NCBI GenBank assembly: GCA_964651395.1
Contig: CAZYXZ010000002.1
Span: 1-64,000, forward strand
Source of the DNA: CAZYXZ01 sp964651395
Lineage (GTDB): Bacteria; Actinomycetota; Actinomycetes; BP-191
Direction of reading: 5' to 3'
DNA length: 64,000 nt
Shown in pieces: positions 27,556 to 36,114 of the stretch. The notes below the pieces were generated by a model. It ran no database searches. It worked only from the letters and a program-made list of their open reading frames with translations, and had not been told where the DNA came from. The position numbers and the translations under genes are program-made. Numbering within the stretch: the stretch's first letter is position 1; each line of letters opens with the position of its first letter.

Positions 27556-28368
27556 TCAGCGACCCTCGTACGACGGGTCACGCTTCTCGCGGAACGCGGC
27601 CATGCCCTCGACCAGGTCGCGCGTGGTGGTCACCATCGCCTGTGCGGCCGCCTCGTGGGCCAGCGACTCAGCGAGGCCGGTCTCGAACGACGTGTTGAGC
27701 AGCTGCTTGGACAGCCCGAACGCCCTCGTGGGACCCGCGGCCAGGCGGCGGGCCAGGGACAGCGCCTCCGCGTCGAGGTCGTCCGCGGGGACACACGTGT
27801 AGGCGAGGCCCTCGGCGACCGCCTGCTCGCCGGTCGACCCTTCGCCGAGCAGCACCATCGCCTTGGCGCGCGGCAGCCCGACCAGCCGCGGCAGCAGGTA
27901 GGCGCCGCCGGCATCGACGACCAGACCCCACTTCGCGAACGACCAGACGAACTTGGTCTCGGGCGTGACGACCGCGAAGTCGCAGGCCAGGGCAAGGTGC
28001 GCACCGGGCCCGACCGCCGCGCCGTTCACCGCGGCGACGACCGGCTTGTCCATCTCCCACAGCTCCGTGACGATCGCGTGCACGCCGACCCGCAAGGCCT
28101 GGGCCATCGAGCGCGGGTCGAAGCCGGGCTGGCCGGCGTTCGCCGCGGTGGACGCGGAGAGGTCCATGCCCGCGCAGAAGCCCTTGCCCGCGCCGGTGAG
28201 CAGGACGGCGCGCACGGCGTCGTCGGCGCGGCACTCGCGGAGGACGGCCAGCAGCGCGTCGCGCATCGGGACGGTCAGCGCGTTGCGCGCCTCCGGACGG
28301 TCGAGGGTGACCCGCGCCACGCCGCCGTCGAGCTCGACCTGGACGTTCTCGCCGGGCGTCGGGCTCAT
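27556..28368 (-). CDS. Enoyl-CoA hydratase/isomerase family protein
   Basis: 270 residues. Oxyanion-hole segments: GFCAGMDLSAS near 64 and NGAAVGPGAHLALACD near 112. An Asp in VVDAGGAYLLPRLVG replaces the second catalytic Glu of classical hydratases; the same ..DAGGAYLLPRLVG occurs in the 45768-46586 hydratase, so the two are paralogues. Third gene of the operon 30946-27556, start overlapping the thiolase stop (ATGA). Probably acts on the thiolase substrate or product. May be an isomerase rather than a hydratase. Confidence 0.87.
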   Translation of the reverse strand: MSPTPGENVQVELDGGVARVTLDRPEARNALTVPMRDALLAVLRECRADDAVRAVLLTGAGKGFCAGMDLSASTAANAGQPGFDPRSMAQALRVGVHAIVTELWEMDKPVVAAVNGAAVGPGAHLALACDFAVVTPETKFVWSFAKWGLVVDAGGAYLLPRLVGLPRAKAMVLLGEGSTGEQAVAEGLAYTCVPADDLDAEALSLARRLAAGPTRAFGLSKQLLNTSFETGLAESLAHEAAAQAMVTTTRDLVEGMAAFREKRDPSYEGR

Positions 28369-29540
28369 GCGTTGGTCGTGAGGATGGTCACGACCGACAC
28401 ACCGGAGCCGCGGCCGCCGACGTTGTGCTGCAGCGCGTTGCCGCGCTTCACGTCGACCTGCCGGCCACCGGCCTCGCCGCGCAGCTGCCACCAGCACTCG
28501 GTCAGCTGGGCGACGCCGGAGGCGCCGATCGGGTGGCCCTTCGCGAGCAGCCCGCCGGACGTGTTCACCGGGATCCGGCCGCCGATCGCCGTCTCGCCCT
28601 CGGCGGCGAGGATGCCGCCCTTGCCCTTCTCGCAGAAGCCCAGGTCCTCGACGTCGAGGATCTCCGTGATGGTGAAGCAGTCGTGCACCTCGGCCATGTC
28701 CATGTCCGCGGGGCCGAGTCCGGCCATGGCGTAGGCGCGCTGTGAAGCAGTGACCGTCGCCTGCAGACCGACGAACGACGACTTCTCGTGCAGGTACGGC
28801 GAGTCGGTCGCGATGCCGAAGCCCGCGACGTAGACCGGCGAGTCGGTGAACTCGCGCGCGCGGTCGGCACGTACCAGCAGCGTCGCGGCGGCGCCGTCGG
28901 TCTGCGGGCAGCAGTCGAGCAGGTGCAGGGGATGGCAGACGGGTGGGGAGCTGAGCACCTGCTCGACGGTGATCTCGTCCTGGAAGTGCGCGTAGGGGTC
29001 CATCGCCCCGTTGTGGTGGTTCTTCACCGCGACGGCGGCGAGCATCTCCCGCGTCGTGCCGAACTCGTGCATGTGCCGCGTCGCGAACGGCGCGAACAGC
29101 ACCGGCGCGCTCTCTCCGCGGTTGTAGACCGGGTGGCCGGATGCCGCACGGGAGAGCAGCCCCTCTTCGGCGGACTTGTCGCGCATCTTCTCGACGCCGA
29201 TCACCAGCACGACGTCGTGGACGCCGCTGGCCACCGCCATGCAGCCGATGCGGAAGGCGTCCGACCCGGAGGGGCAGGCGTTCTCGATGCGCGTGCACGG
29301 GACGCCGTTGAGCCCGATGGCGCTCGGCACCGTGTTGCCGCCGATGCCCTCCTGCCCCCAGAGCGTGCCGCGCTGGGTCGCGAGCATGACCGCCTCGACC
29401 TGCGACGGGTCCATGCCCTTGTCGACCGAGCGCATCGCCGCCGCGAACGCGCCGGCCGCCATCTGCTCGTAGGACTGGTCGAACAGCTCGCCGAAGCGGA
29501 TCAGCCCCGCGCCGACGACCGCCACCTTGTTCCATGCCAT
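28365..29540 (-). CDS. SCP2-type thiolase (acetyl-CoA acetyltransferase family)
   Basis: 391 residues. Thiolytic cleavage or condensation of a 3-oxoacyl-CoA. Cys89 in RIENACPSGSDA is the nucleophile, with HDCFTITE and GHPIGASG supplying the second-site His and the Cys/His loop. Start taken at ATG 29540, which shares one base with the upstream TGA; a GTG at 29543 is the alternative. It lies between a pseudo-HMG-CoA synthase-DUF35 fusion and a hydratase. The arrangement recalls the archaeal thiolase/HMG-CoA synthase/DUF35 complex, in which DUF35 bridges the enzymes. Confidence 0.87.
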   Translation of the reverse strand: MAWNKVAVVGAGLIRFGELFDQSYEQMAAGAFAAAMRSVDKGMDPSQVEAVMLATQRGTLWGQEGIGGNTVPSAIGLNGVPCTRIENACPSGSDAFRIGCMAVASGVHDVVLVIGVEKMRDKSAEEGLLSRAASGHPVYNRGESAPVLFAPFATRHMHEFGTTREMLAAVAVKNHHNGAMDPYAHFQDEITVEQVLSSPPVCHPLHLLDCCPQTDGAAATLLVRADRAREFTDSPVYVAGFGIATDSPYLHEKSSFVGLQATVTASQRAYAMAGLGPADMDMAEVHDCFTITEILDVEDLGFCEKGKGGILAAEGETAIGGRIPVNTSGGLLAKGHPIGASGVAQLTECWWQLRGEAGGRQVDVKRGNALQHNVGGRGSGVSVVTILTTNA

Positions 29541-30946
29541 CACGCGCTCACCCGCTCTGCCTTGAACCCGTAGACCGGCGCGCCGCGCTCGACGGCGTAG
29601 CGGCGCAGCACCAGACGAACCGAGTCGCCGATGGCCAGCTCCGGCGCGTCGCCGGTCACCTGGAGCATCACCCTCGAGCCGTCGGTGAGGTCGATCACGG
29701 CCAGCGGCAGCGGCGCGACGAACGGCGCGGGCATCGCGTGGTTGACGACGTAGGTGTGCACGACGCCCTCGCGCGCGAGCGCGACCTCGGTGAGCTTGTC
29801 CCCACCGCAGGCGAAGCAGTGCGGGTGGATGGTCGGCGGTGTGTTCACCGTGCCGCAGTCGACGCAGCGCGCGCCGGTGAGACCGAGCATCTCGCCGGCG
29901 CCGCGGACGAACCCGGCACTGCCCGGCGGCACGCCCATCGCGACCGTCTCGCCGGACGGCGTCAGCTGGCCGCGCGAGCGCAGCACCTCGGCGTACGTCG
30001 CGGCGCGGCCCCGCGCGAGCGCCGCCGCGGTGTCGCCGGCACCCGGGACCGGCGCGGAGACGGTCACGGTGACGCCGGTGGTGCGGCCGCCGCCGTAGCC
30101 GACCAGGGCAACCGTGCCGGCTGCCGCGAGAGCTGCTGTCGCGCCGAGCAGCGGGGCGGCCGCTCCTGTGTCACCCAGCGCGGTGAAGGTCTCGGCGGAG
30201 GCGGCCTTCGTGCCCAGCTTCTTGGCGACGGCGTTGCCCATGCGGCCGTCCGGGTCCGGCAGCGACCACGCCGCGCCCTCGGCCGAGAGCGCGGCGGAGA
30301 CTTCCAGCACCGAGGGCAGGAAGACCTGCTCGCGGAACAGCCGGCCGTCGTACACGTCGCGCGTCGCGTCCTCGCGGTCGCCGCGGTAGCGGTCGAGCAC
30401 CGGCCTGCTCCGGGTGGCCCGGCCGGCCAGCGCGGCGCTGCCCGACTCGGCGGAGAGCAGCCAGGCCACGGCACCCGCGCCCGCACGGCGTTCGTACGCC
30501 GTGCCGAGGCCGGGGAGCGCGGCGTCGGCGGCGACGACGAGCGCCAGCCGCGCCGTGCCGGCGGCGACGGCGTCCCAGGCCGCGAGCAGCGCTTCGACGC
30601 CGGAATGCGGAGAGCCGGCCAGCAGCGCGCCCCCGGCGGTGCCGGGCAACCCGATGCTCGCGGCGAGGGTGGCATGGCTGGGCCCGTCGGCGTACGGCGG
30701 GCGGCTCGTGCCCCACCACAGGCCGTCGAGCGCCTCGGCAGCAGAGCTGCCGAGAACGGGCGCCGCGGCCGAGAGAGCCGCGTCGGCCGCGGCCCAGGAG
30801 AGCGTGAGGACGTCCTCGTCCGGTGCACAGGCACCGACCGCGCCGCGAGCCGCGCCGTCGCCCCAGGCCGCTGCGACGTCCGCCGCGGCCACGCGGAGCG
30901 AGGGGGTGCCGACACCGACGGCGAGGACGAAAACCGGCGCCGTCAT
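29540..30946 (-). CDS. Fusion of degenerate HMG-CoA-synthase-like domain with DUF35 (zinc ribbon + OB fold)
   Basis: 468 residues. Residues 1-325 follow archaeal HMG-CoA synthase by eye: VGVGTPSLRVAAADVAAAWG, APDEDVLTLS, LDGLWWGTSRPPY, YERRAGAGAVAWLLS and LVGYGGGRTTGVTVTV. The three catalytic positions appear lost: Glu to Ser81, Cys to Pro113 and His to Pro230. Residues 355-468 are a DUF35 domain with zinc ligands C361, C364, C377 and C380, then an OB fold. It is probably a non-catalytic scaffold for the adjacent thiolase (inference). First gene of the operon; a long inverted repeat lies upstream. Alternative: a divergent active enzyme with a different mechanism. Confidence 0.72.
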   Translation of the reverse strand: MTAPVFVLAVGVGTPSLRVAAADVAAAWGDGAARGAVGACAPDEDVLTLSWAAADAALSAAAPVLGSSAAEALDGLWWGTSRPPYADGPSHATLAASIGLPGTAGGALLAGSPHSGVEALLAAWDAVAAGTARLALVVAADAALPGLGTAYERRAGAGAVAWLLSAESGSAALAGRATRSRPVLDRYRGDREDATRDVYDGRLFREQVFLPSVLEVSAALSAEGAAWSLPDPDGRMGNAVAKKLGTKAASAETFTALGDTGAAAPLLGATAALAAAGTVALVGYGGGRTTGVTVTVSAPVPGAGDTAAALARGRAATYAEVLRSRGQLTPSGETVAMGVPPGSAGFVRGAGEMLGLTGARCVDCGTVNTPPTIHPHCFACGGDKLTEVALAREGVVHTYVVNHAMPAPFVAPLPLAVIDLTDGSRVMLQVTGDAPELAIGDSVRLVLRRYAVERGAPVYGFKAERVSA

Positions 30947-30959
30947 GAACCTGACTATA

Positions 30960-31019
30960 AGGGCATGGCAGGTGGATCTATGGCCTGCTGCGCGGCCCCA
31001 GATCCACCCGCCATGCCCT
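30960..31019. repeat. 60-bp inverted repeat between divergent genes
   Basis: Arms 30960-30979 and 31000-31019 are complementary over 20 bp with one mismatch, around a 20-base loop. It occupies much of the 139-base gap between the DUF35 fusion (start 30946) and the Asp-box gene (start 31086). It could be a cruciform, a bidirectional attenuator or a binding site. It does not match the TGACRCNNRYGTCA operator. Confidence 0.65.
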
Positions 31020-31085
31020 AGCGTCAGGTATCTGTAGTCGATCTGGCTCGTTGGATGATGGTCACCCCACCCCGGAGGTCCGTTC

Positions 31086-32351
31086 GTGCGTCGTGCTGTG
31101 CTCGCCGCCACCGCGGTGCTGACCGCGGTCGCCGCGCTGCCCGCGGCCGGCCACCCCGGCGCCTCGTCGCGCGAGCCGGGCGGCGCGGTCTTCGGATTCG
31201 AGCACAACATCACGAATGTCCCGTTGCACACCGGCGGCCACTCGCCGCAGATCGTCGTCGACCGTTTCGGCGACATCGTCGTGGTCGCCGCCAAGGACAA
31301 CCCGGGCCTGGTCGGGCTCGACCCGGGCAGCGTCCAGCAGGCGCGCAGCTCGTCCTGGAGCTGGCTGTCCACCGACAACGGGCAGACCTGGGAGAACCTC
31401 TCGACGTCCGCGACCACGCTGGCGCCGGGCGTCGTGCCGGCGGTCGCCATCGACGACGCGGACACCGTGCGCGTCATCGACAGCTACGTCGCGGACGCGT
31501 CCCTCTCGTCCTACCGGTTCACCGCGCGCGGGCGGATCGTCGAGCCGGCCTACGTCGCGGCACTGGGCACACCGGCGCCGGACCTCCGGCCGCTGCTGGT
31601 CGCGCGAGGCAGGGGGGAGCTCGTCTACCTCGCCGACCGGGTCGTCGGCCCCGGCGGCCGGACCGGCGCCTACTCCGGCCGGATGACCGTGGGCGGCACC
31701 GTCGCGACGCTGGAGGGCTCTTCCGAGAACTGCGCCGCCGCCGCCGACCACCGGCCCAAGGCGCCGTACTTCTACGCGGTGTGCACGGACGGCACGGCGA
31801 CGCTGTTCTCCTACGTGTCCGTCGACGAGGGCCGCAGCTTCCAGCGGACCACGATCGCGTCGTACGTCGGCGAGCCCACGCCGGCGGTGACGGTCATGAG
31901 GGACGGCACGGTCTACGTATTGAGCACGACGGACAACGGCACGCGGCTGATGCTCTACCGCTCGGCCGACCGGGGCCGGCGATGGGTCGCGCGCGACCTG
32001 ACGACGAAGCGCGGCGTCTACCGCGGGCTGGCGCTCGCGGCGTCGCCCAAGGGCAAGCTCGGCATCGCTGCCTACCTGCTCTCGGCCGCAACGCAGGAGT
32101 GGTTCATCCTCGGCGGCATCTGGGACCCGCGCGCGAAGAGCAAGCCGGTGCTGGTCAACTTCGCCGACCACAACCCCGTGAGCAACGACGCGCAGGAGGA
32201 CCTCGGTATCGGACCGCCTGCGGCCGCCTTCGACCGGGGCGGTCACTTGCACCTGGCGTGGTCCGAGGTGGCGCTGACGACGCCCGAGTCGGTGCCCGCC
32301 GTCGTCGACCTGCAGCACGACGTCTGGCACGTGTCCTCGGTCAGCACGTGA
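31086..32351 (+). CDS. Secreted Asp-box (sialidase-fold) beta-propeller protein
   Basis: 421 residues with signal peptide (about 1-22, LPAAGH). Three Asp-box motifs of type S-x-D-x-G-x-x-W/F: STDNGQTWENL, SVDEGRSFQRT and SADRGRRWVAR. These mark a sialidase-like six-bladed propeller. The usual sialidase arginine triad is not obvious, so enzymatic activity is uncertain and it may be a binding protein. GTG start preceded by CGGAGGTCCGTTC. The downstream YbaK gene overlaps by GTGA. Confidence 0.78.
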   Translation: MRRAVLAATAVLTAVAALPAAGHPGASSREPGGAVFGFEHNITNVPLHTGGHSPQIVVDRFGDIVVVAAKDNPGLVGLDPGSVQQARSSSWSWLSTDNGQTWENLSTSATTLAPGVVPAVAIDDADTVRVIDSYVADASLSSYRFTARGRIVEPAYVAALGTPAPDLRPLLVARGRGELVYLADRVVGPGGRTGAYSGRMTVGGTVATLEGSSENCAAAADHRPKAPYFYAVCTDGTATLFSYVSVDEGRSFQRTTIASYVGEPTPAVTVMRDGTVYVLSTTDNGTRLMLYRSADRGRRWVARDLTTKRGVYRGLALAASPKGKLGIAAYLLSAATQEWFILGGIWDPRAKSKPVLVNFADHNPVSNDAQEDLGIGPPAAAFDRGGHLHLAWSEVALTTPESVPAVVDLQHDVWHVSSVST

Positions 32352-32824
32352 GCGAGCTGCACCCCACTGCGCAGCGCGTGCAGCAGGCTCTGGTGGCGGC
32401 CGGTAGCTCCGCCGTGGTGATCACCATGACGGCGCGGACGAAGACCGCCGTCGAGGCCGCGGAGGCGCTCGGCGTCGAGCTCGGGCAGATCGCGAACAGC
32501 CTGGTCTTCGACGTGGACGGACGTCCCGTGCTCGTGATGTCCAGCGGTGCCAACCGCGTTGACCTGGACCGGCTCGGCGCCCTGGCCGGCGGTGCGGCCA
32601 GGCGCGCGGACCCGGAGCTCGTGCGCGCGGCCACGGGCTTCGCCATCGGCGGGGTCGCGCCGGTCGGCTTTCCGGCGCCGCTGCTCGCGTTCGTGGACCG
32701 CGACCTCACGGCGTACGACGTGGTGTGGGCCGCCGGAGGGACCGTCGACACGCTGTTCTCGACCACGGCCGACGAGTTGGTCCGCCTGACCGGCGGCACC
32801 CTCGCCGACACCAAGCAGATCTAG
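32348..32824 (+). CDS. YbaK/EbsC-family aminoacyl-tRNA deacylase-like protein
   Basis: 158 residues. The fold hydrolyses mischarged aminoacyl-tRNA in trans (ProXp/YbaK group). Seen: TARTKTAVEAAEALGVELGQIANSLVF, the conserved Lys in ARTKT, PVLVMSSGANRVDL, and ATGFAIGGVAPVGFP, a strong family signature. Usual length. Co-transcribed with the Asp-box gene by stop-start overlap, although the functions appear unrelated. It converges with the LLM oxidoreductase gene 11 bases downstream. Confidence 0.88.
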   Translation: MSELHPTAQRVQQALVAAGSSAVVITMTARTKTAVEAAEALGVELGQIANSLVFDVDGRPVLVMSSGANRVDLDRLGALAGGAARRADPELVRAATGFAIGGVAPVGFPAPLLAFVDRDLTAYDVVWAAGGTVDTLFSTTADELVRLTGGTLADTKQI

Positions 32825-32835
32825 CTGCGCTCCGC

Positions 32836-33813
32836 TCAGTCCGTGACGAGGGGGACGACCTCGGTCATGAAGCGCTCGACGGACTCGCTGCTGGGGTAGT
32901 CGCGGAACCACAGGACGAACTCCGTCGACCCGGCACCGACGAAAGCGCGCACCTTCTCCGCCACCTGCTCGACCGTGCCGACGAACGCGTCCTCGGCGTA
33001 GGTCTTGGGGTCGACCCGGTCCTCGCCCCACAGGTGGCCGCCCTCGGACGAGTACAGCCAGCGGTCGAGGTCGGCTTCCGTGTCGAAGAGCCGGCAGTCC
33101 GGCGCGTACGTCCGGACGATCGTGTCCTCGCGGCCGATCTCCTCGCAGTACTGGGTGACCAGCGAGGACTTGCGGCGGAAGTCCTCCAGCGGGCACTGCC
33201 AGTTCGTCGCGTCGGCGTGCCGCGCCGCGATGCGCAGCGTCACCTGCTCGCCGCCGCCGCCCACCCAGATCGGCGGCAGCGACTGGACCGGCTTCGGGTC
33301 GCAGTAGGCGCCGTCGAAGTGCAGGTGCGTCCCGTCGTACGAGAAGGTCTCCTCGGTCCAGAGTCCCTTCACGACGTCGAGGGTCTCGTCCAGCACCTGC
33401 AGCCGCTGCCGGTTGGACAGGTACTCGTAGCCGTAGGCCTGGTACTCGCGGGAGTACCAGCCGGCGCCCAGGCCCAGGATCAGCCGGCCCTCGGAGAACA
33501 CGTCGACGCAGGCCGCCTCCTTCGCGAGCAGCCCTGCGTTGCGGTACGACGCGCAGGTGACCATCTGGCCGAGCCGCACCGTCGAGGTGACCTGTGAGAG
33601 GGCGGCCAGGGTCGTGAACGCCTCGAACACGTGGGTCGGCTCCCGGCGCGGCACCGTCTCGACGTGGTCGTACACCCAGAGGTGGTCGTAGCCCAGCGCC
33701 TCGATCTCCGCCGCGATGGTGACGGTGCGCTGCCACGCGTCGGCGGCGCCCAACCCCGTGTACTCCAGCTTCCACCCTTGCGGGACGAACGCCCCCCAGC
33801 GCAGCTGCGCCAT
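32836..33813 (-). CDS. LLM-class F420-dependent oxidoreductase
   Basis: 325 residues, bacterial-luciferase-like TIM barrel. Blocks: EIEALGYDHLWVYDHVE, STVRLGQMVTCASYRNAGLLAKEAACVDVFSEGRLILGLGAGWYSREYQAYG, and PPIWVGGGGEQVTLRIAARHADATNW. Such proteins use reduced F420 (or FMN) in Actinobacteria. Third gene of an operon with a VOC protein and an alcohol dehydrogenase. The ATG shares one base with the preceding stop (TGATG). Substrate unknown; it could reduce an enone or hydroxylate a ring. Confidence 0.87.
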   Translation of the reverse strand: MAQLRWGAFVPQGWKLEYTGLGAADAWQRTVTIAAEIEALGYDHLWVYDHVETVPRREPTHVFEAFTTLAALSQVTSTVRLGQMVTCASYRNAGLLAKEAACVDVFSEGRLILGLGAGWYSREYQAYGYEYLSNRQRLQVLDETLDVVKGLWTEETFSYDGTHLHFDGAYCDPKPVQSLPPIWVGGGGEQVTLRIAARHADATNWQCPLEDFRRKSSLVTQYCEEIGREDTIVRTYAPDCRLFDTEADLDRWLYSSEGGHLWGEDRVDPKTYAEDAFVGTVEQVAEKVRAFVGAGSTEFVLWFRDYPSSESVERFMTEVVPLVTD

Positions 33814-34313
33814 CAAGCGGAGTTGCCGTTGTACGTGCCGTCCGGCACGAACTCGAAGTACTGCACCTCGATCATCAGCGGCAGCAGGAAGCGCACGTAG
33901 AAGCCGTGCAGCTTGAGCACGCCGAAGTCGTCGACGTGCGGCCGGATGATCTCCACGCGGTCGTCCTTGTCCTGGTACGCCGTCACCCTGGCGTAGAACT
34001 CGTCGAACTCCTCCTGGGTCGACACGCCCATGCCCCAGTGGTCGGCCGGCGGCGCGGTCAGCCCAGGGCCCTTCTTGTCGGCGTGCAGGTAGACGAACTG
34101 GTCGTAGCTGTAGGCGCCCATCACCAGCCGCTTGCCGTCCTCGGTCATGGTCGGCAGCTCGACCCAGCCGAAGACCTCGCCGTAGAAGTCGAGCAGGTCC
34201 GTGCGGCCGGTCTCCGACAACAGCTCGGGCGGCAGGCTGATCGCGATGTGGTTGAACCGCGGGTACTTCTTCTTCGTCGCGGTCAGGGTCTCCGCTACTG
34301 ACTGCTCGGTCAT
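33813..34313 (-). CDS. VOC (glyoxalase/dioxygenase-like) superfamily protein
   Basis: 166 residues. FNHIAISLPPELL at the start of the fold (metal His), FYGEVFGWVELPTMTEDGKRLVMGAY, HWGMGVSTQEEFDEFYARVTAY, and FYVRFLLPLMIEVQYFEF with the terminal metal Glu. A dioxygenase, isomerase or epimerase role is possible. Middle gene of a three-gene operon, overlapping both neighbours. Confidence 0.75.
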   Translation of the reverse strand: MTEQSVAETLTATKKKYPRFNHIAISLPPELLSETGRTDLLDFYGEVFGWVELPTMTEDGKRLVMGAYSYDQFVYLHADKKGPGLTAPPADHWGMGVSTQEEFDEFYARVTAYQDKDDRVEIIRPHVDDFGVLKLHGFYVRFLLPLMIEVQYFEFVPDGTYNGNSA

Positions 34314-35338
34314 CGGGGCGTCACCATCACTTTTCCTGTCGTCGTGCCTGCGGCCAGGCCTTCCATCGCCGGGACCAGCTCCTCGAGCGGCGCGTCATCC
34401 GCGTGGATCAGCTCGTCGAGCGGGAGGCGACCGGAGTCGAGCAGGTGCAGCGCCGCGCCGAAGCCGCCCGGGTCGTAGTTGTAGGCACCCGTGATGGTCA
34501 GCTCCTGCAGCAGGATCCGGTTCGGGTCGAAGCGCGGCGGCTTCATGCCGGAGCCGACCAGCACGAGCGTGCCGGCCGGGACCAGCTGGGTCAGCGCAGT
34601 CTCCATCGCGGACGAACGGCCCGAGCACTCGAGTGCGACGTCGTACGGGCGGTCCACGGTGTCCATCGGCATGTGCGGCGCGACCAGGTCCTCCGGAACG
34701 ACGAGGGTGTTCGCGCCGCAGCGCCCGGCGGCGGCGCGCCGCGCGTCGCTCGGCTCGCTGACCGTGACGTCTTCGACGCCGCGGGCGCGCCGCGCGGCGA
34801 CGGTCAGCTGGCCGATGGGTCCGGCGCCGGTGACCAGGACGCGCATCCCCGGCTGCACGCCGCCGCGCGTGATGCCGTGCATCGCGACGGCGAGCGGCTC
34901 CGTGAGCGCGGCGACGCGCGAGGGCATCCCCGGAGGCACGCGGTGCAGCTGTGCGCGGTTGACGCGGTGGTACTCGGCGAACGCACCGGGGTTCGTCTCG
35001 TTGCCGATCTCGAAGCGGTCCACGCGGCACAGCGACGGGCGGCCGGCCTGGCAGTACACGCACTCGCCGCAGGGAGACGGTCCGGCGACGACCGCGTCGC
35101 CCACGGCCCAGTCCGCGACGCCGGAACCCAGGGCGGCGATGCGTCCGGCGTACTCGTGGCCGCCGACCTCCCCTGGCGTCCCCCACCCGTCCAGGCCGAA
35201 GTGCAGGTCGGTGCCGCAGATCCCGCAGTAGTCGATCTCGATGAGGACGTCGTCGGGACCCAGTGAGGGCACCGGGATCTCGCGCACGTCGATCACGCGG
35301 GGGCCGCCGTAGACGGCGGCGCGCATCAGGTCAGGCAC
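34310..35338 (-). CDS. Zinc-dependent medium-chain alcohol dehydrogenase
   Basis: 342 residues. Catalytic zinc site CGICGTDLH (Cys about 38) and GGHEYAG. Structural zinc site CGECVYCQAGRPSLC. Cofactor site VTGAGPIGQLTVAA. Related to threonine/sorbitol-type MDR enzymes, oxidising a secondary alcohol with NAD(P). First gene of the operon with the VOC and LLM genes. The GTG at 35338 is used; ATG 35326 is an alternative. The operator lies 21 bases upstream. Confidence 0.88.
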   Translation of the reverse strand: MPDLMRAAVYGGPRVIDVREIPVPSLGPDDVLIEIDYCGICGTDLHFGLDGWGTPGEVGGHEYAGRIAALGSGVADWAVGDAVVAGPSPCGECVYCQAGRPSLCRVDRFEIGNETNPGAFAEYHRVNRAQLHRVPPGMPSRVAALTEPLAVAMHGITRGGVQPGMRVLVTGAGPIGQLTVAARRARGVEDVTVSEPSDARRAAAGRCGANTLVVPEDLVAPHMPMDTVDRPYDVALECSGRSSAMETALTQLVPAGTLVLVGSGMKPPRFDPNRILLQELTITGAYNYDPGGFGAALHLLDSGRLPLDELIHADDAPLEELVPAMEGLAAGTTTGKVMVTPR

Positions 35339-35359
35339 TCAGGGACTGTCGGCGTTCCC

Positions 35360-35373
35360 TGACACGCGTGTCA
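35360..35373. promoter_or_regulatory. Operator palindrome TGACACGCGTGTCA (perfect)
   Basis: The only fully symmetric member of the set. It lies upstream of the alcohol dehydrogenase/VOC/LLM operon. On the minus strand GACAGT, six bases before the GTG, is a weak -10 candidate. Confidence 0.78.
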
Positions 35374-35390
35374 AGGTTGCGGCGCGAGAC

Positions 35391-35456
35391 GGCCGCGGCG
35401 GGGTTTGGGCCCCCGCTTCGCGGAGGAGGCGCGGGTGGGGTCCCCGCGCCGGGCAA
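35391..35456 (+). repeat. Dispersed double-hairpin intergenic repeat, copy 3
   Basis: Same orientation as copy 2. It sits between the stop of the LPXTG gene (35461) and the operator at 35360. The GGCGCGGG/CCCGCGCC stem is kept with a shorter loop. Confidence 0.8.
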
Positions 35457-35460
35457 CAAC

Positions 35461-36021
35461 TCAGACGAGGCGGGCGTGCCGGTAGCGACGGGAGACGAAC
35501 ACGATCGCCGCGCCGGCCAGCACCAGGCCGAGACCGATGGCGACGGCCGGGAGCGTGCTGTTGCTGCCGGTGTTCGGCAGGCCGCCGCCGGCCGGGGCCG
35601 GGATGACGGTGACCGTCGCTGCGCCGACCTTGCCGTTGCCGTCGGGGCCCACACCCGTGGCGCGCAGGACGTGCGGCCCGAGCGCGGCGTTACGGGCGAA
35701 GGCGACCCGGACCAGGATCGTGCCGTCGTTGTTGGCCGGGGCGTTGAGCACGGTGATGGCCAGCGGTCGCGCGGCCAGCACGCCCGCTGCACCGAAGCGG
35801 CGAGCCGCGAGGGTGGCGGGCTGGCCGTTGTCGTCGATGTCGACGTTCGAGTTGGGCGCGAAGCCCGAGCAGCTGAACAGGACGCTGCCGCCCTGGACGA
35901 CCACGCTGGCGGACACGGAGCACGCCACGCTGCTCGGCGGGTACTGCGCGCCGGCGCTGCCGCCGAGTGTCACCAGGCAGACCGCAAGCGCCGCGAGAAC
36001 GGCGAGACTTCGGCGAGCCAT
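35461..36021 (-). CDS. Small LPXTG-anchored cell-wall protein
   Basis: 186 residues. Signal peptide about 1-25 (GSAGA-QY). A beta-rich domain with two cysteines (SVACSVSASVVVQGGSVLFSCSGF) is likely disulfide-bonded. A sortase signal follows: LPNTG at 148-152, hydrophobic helix VAIGLGLVLAGAAIVFV, then SRRYRHARLV. The ATG at 36021 is chosen because GGAGG lies at good distance and the signal peptide then begins normally; longer forms would bury it. Function unknown; no sortase gene is in the window. Confidence 0.82.
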   Translation of the reverse strand: MARRSLAVLAALAVCLVTLGGSAGAQYPPSSVACSVSASVVVQGGSVLFSCSGFAPNSNVDIDDNGQPATLAARRFGAAGVLAARPLAITVLNAPANNDGTILVRVAFARNAALGPHVLRATGVGPDGNGKVGAATVTVIPAPAGGGLPNTGSNSTLPAVAIGLGLVLAGAAIVFVSRRYRHARLV

Positions 36022-36114
36022 GGGGAAGACCTCCAGGTCGGGCGAATCGGGCAGGCGCCTAGTCTCCCGGGATCGGCTACTCACGGTCAACAGGCCAACA
36101 CACCTGTAACACGC

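Noticed and set aside
29540..31477. Longer start for the DUF35 fusion, reaching 31477
   Set aside because: The extension runs antisense through the Asp-box gene and the inverted repeat. HMG-CoA-synthase similarity begins at ATG 30946.
36022..36090. Longer start for the LPXTG protein
   Set aside because: It would place about 23 charged residues before the signal peptide. ATG 36021 has a good GGAGG.
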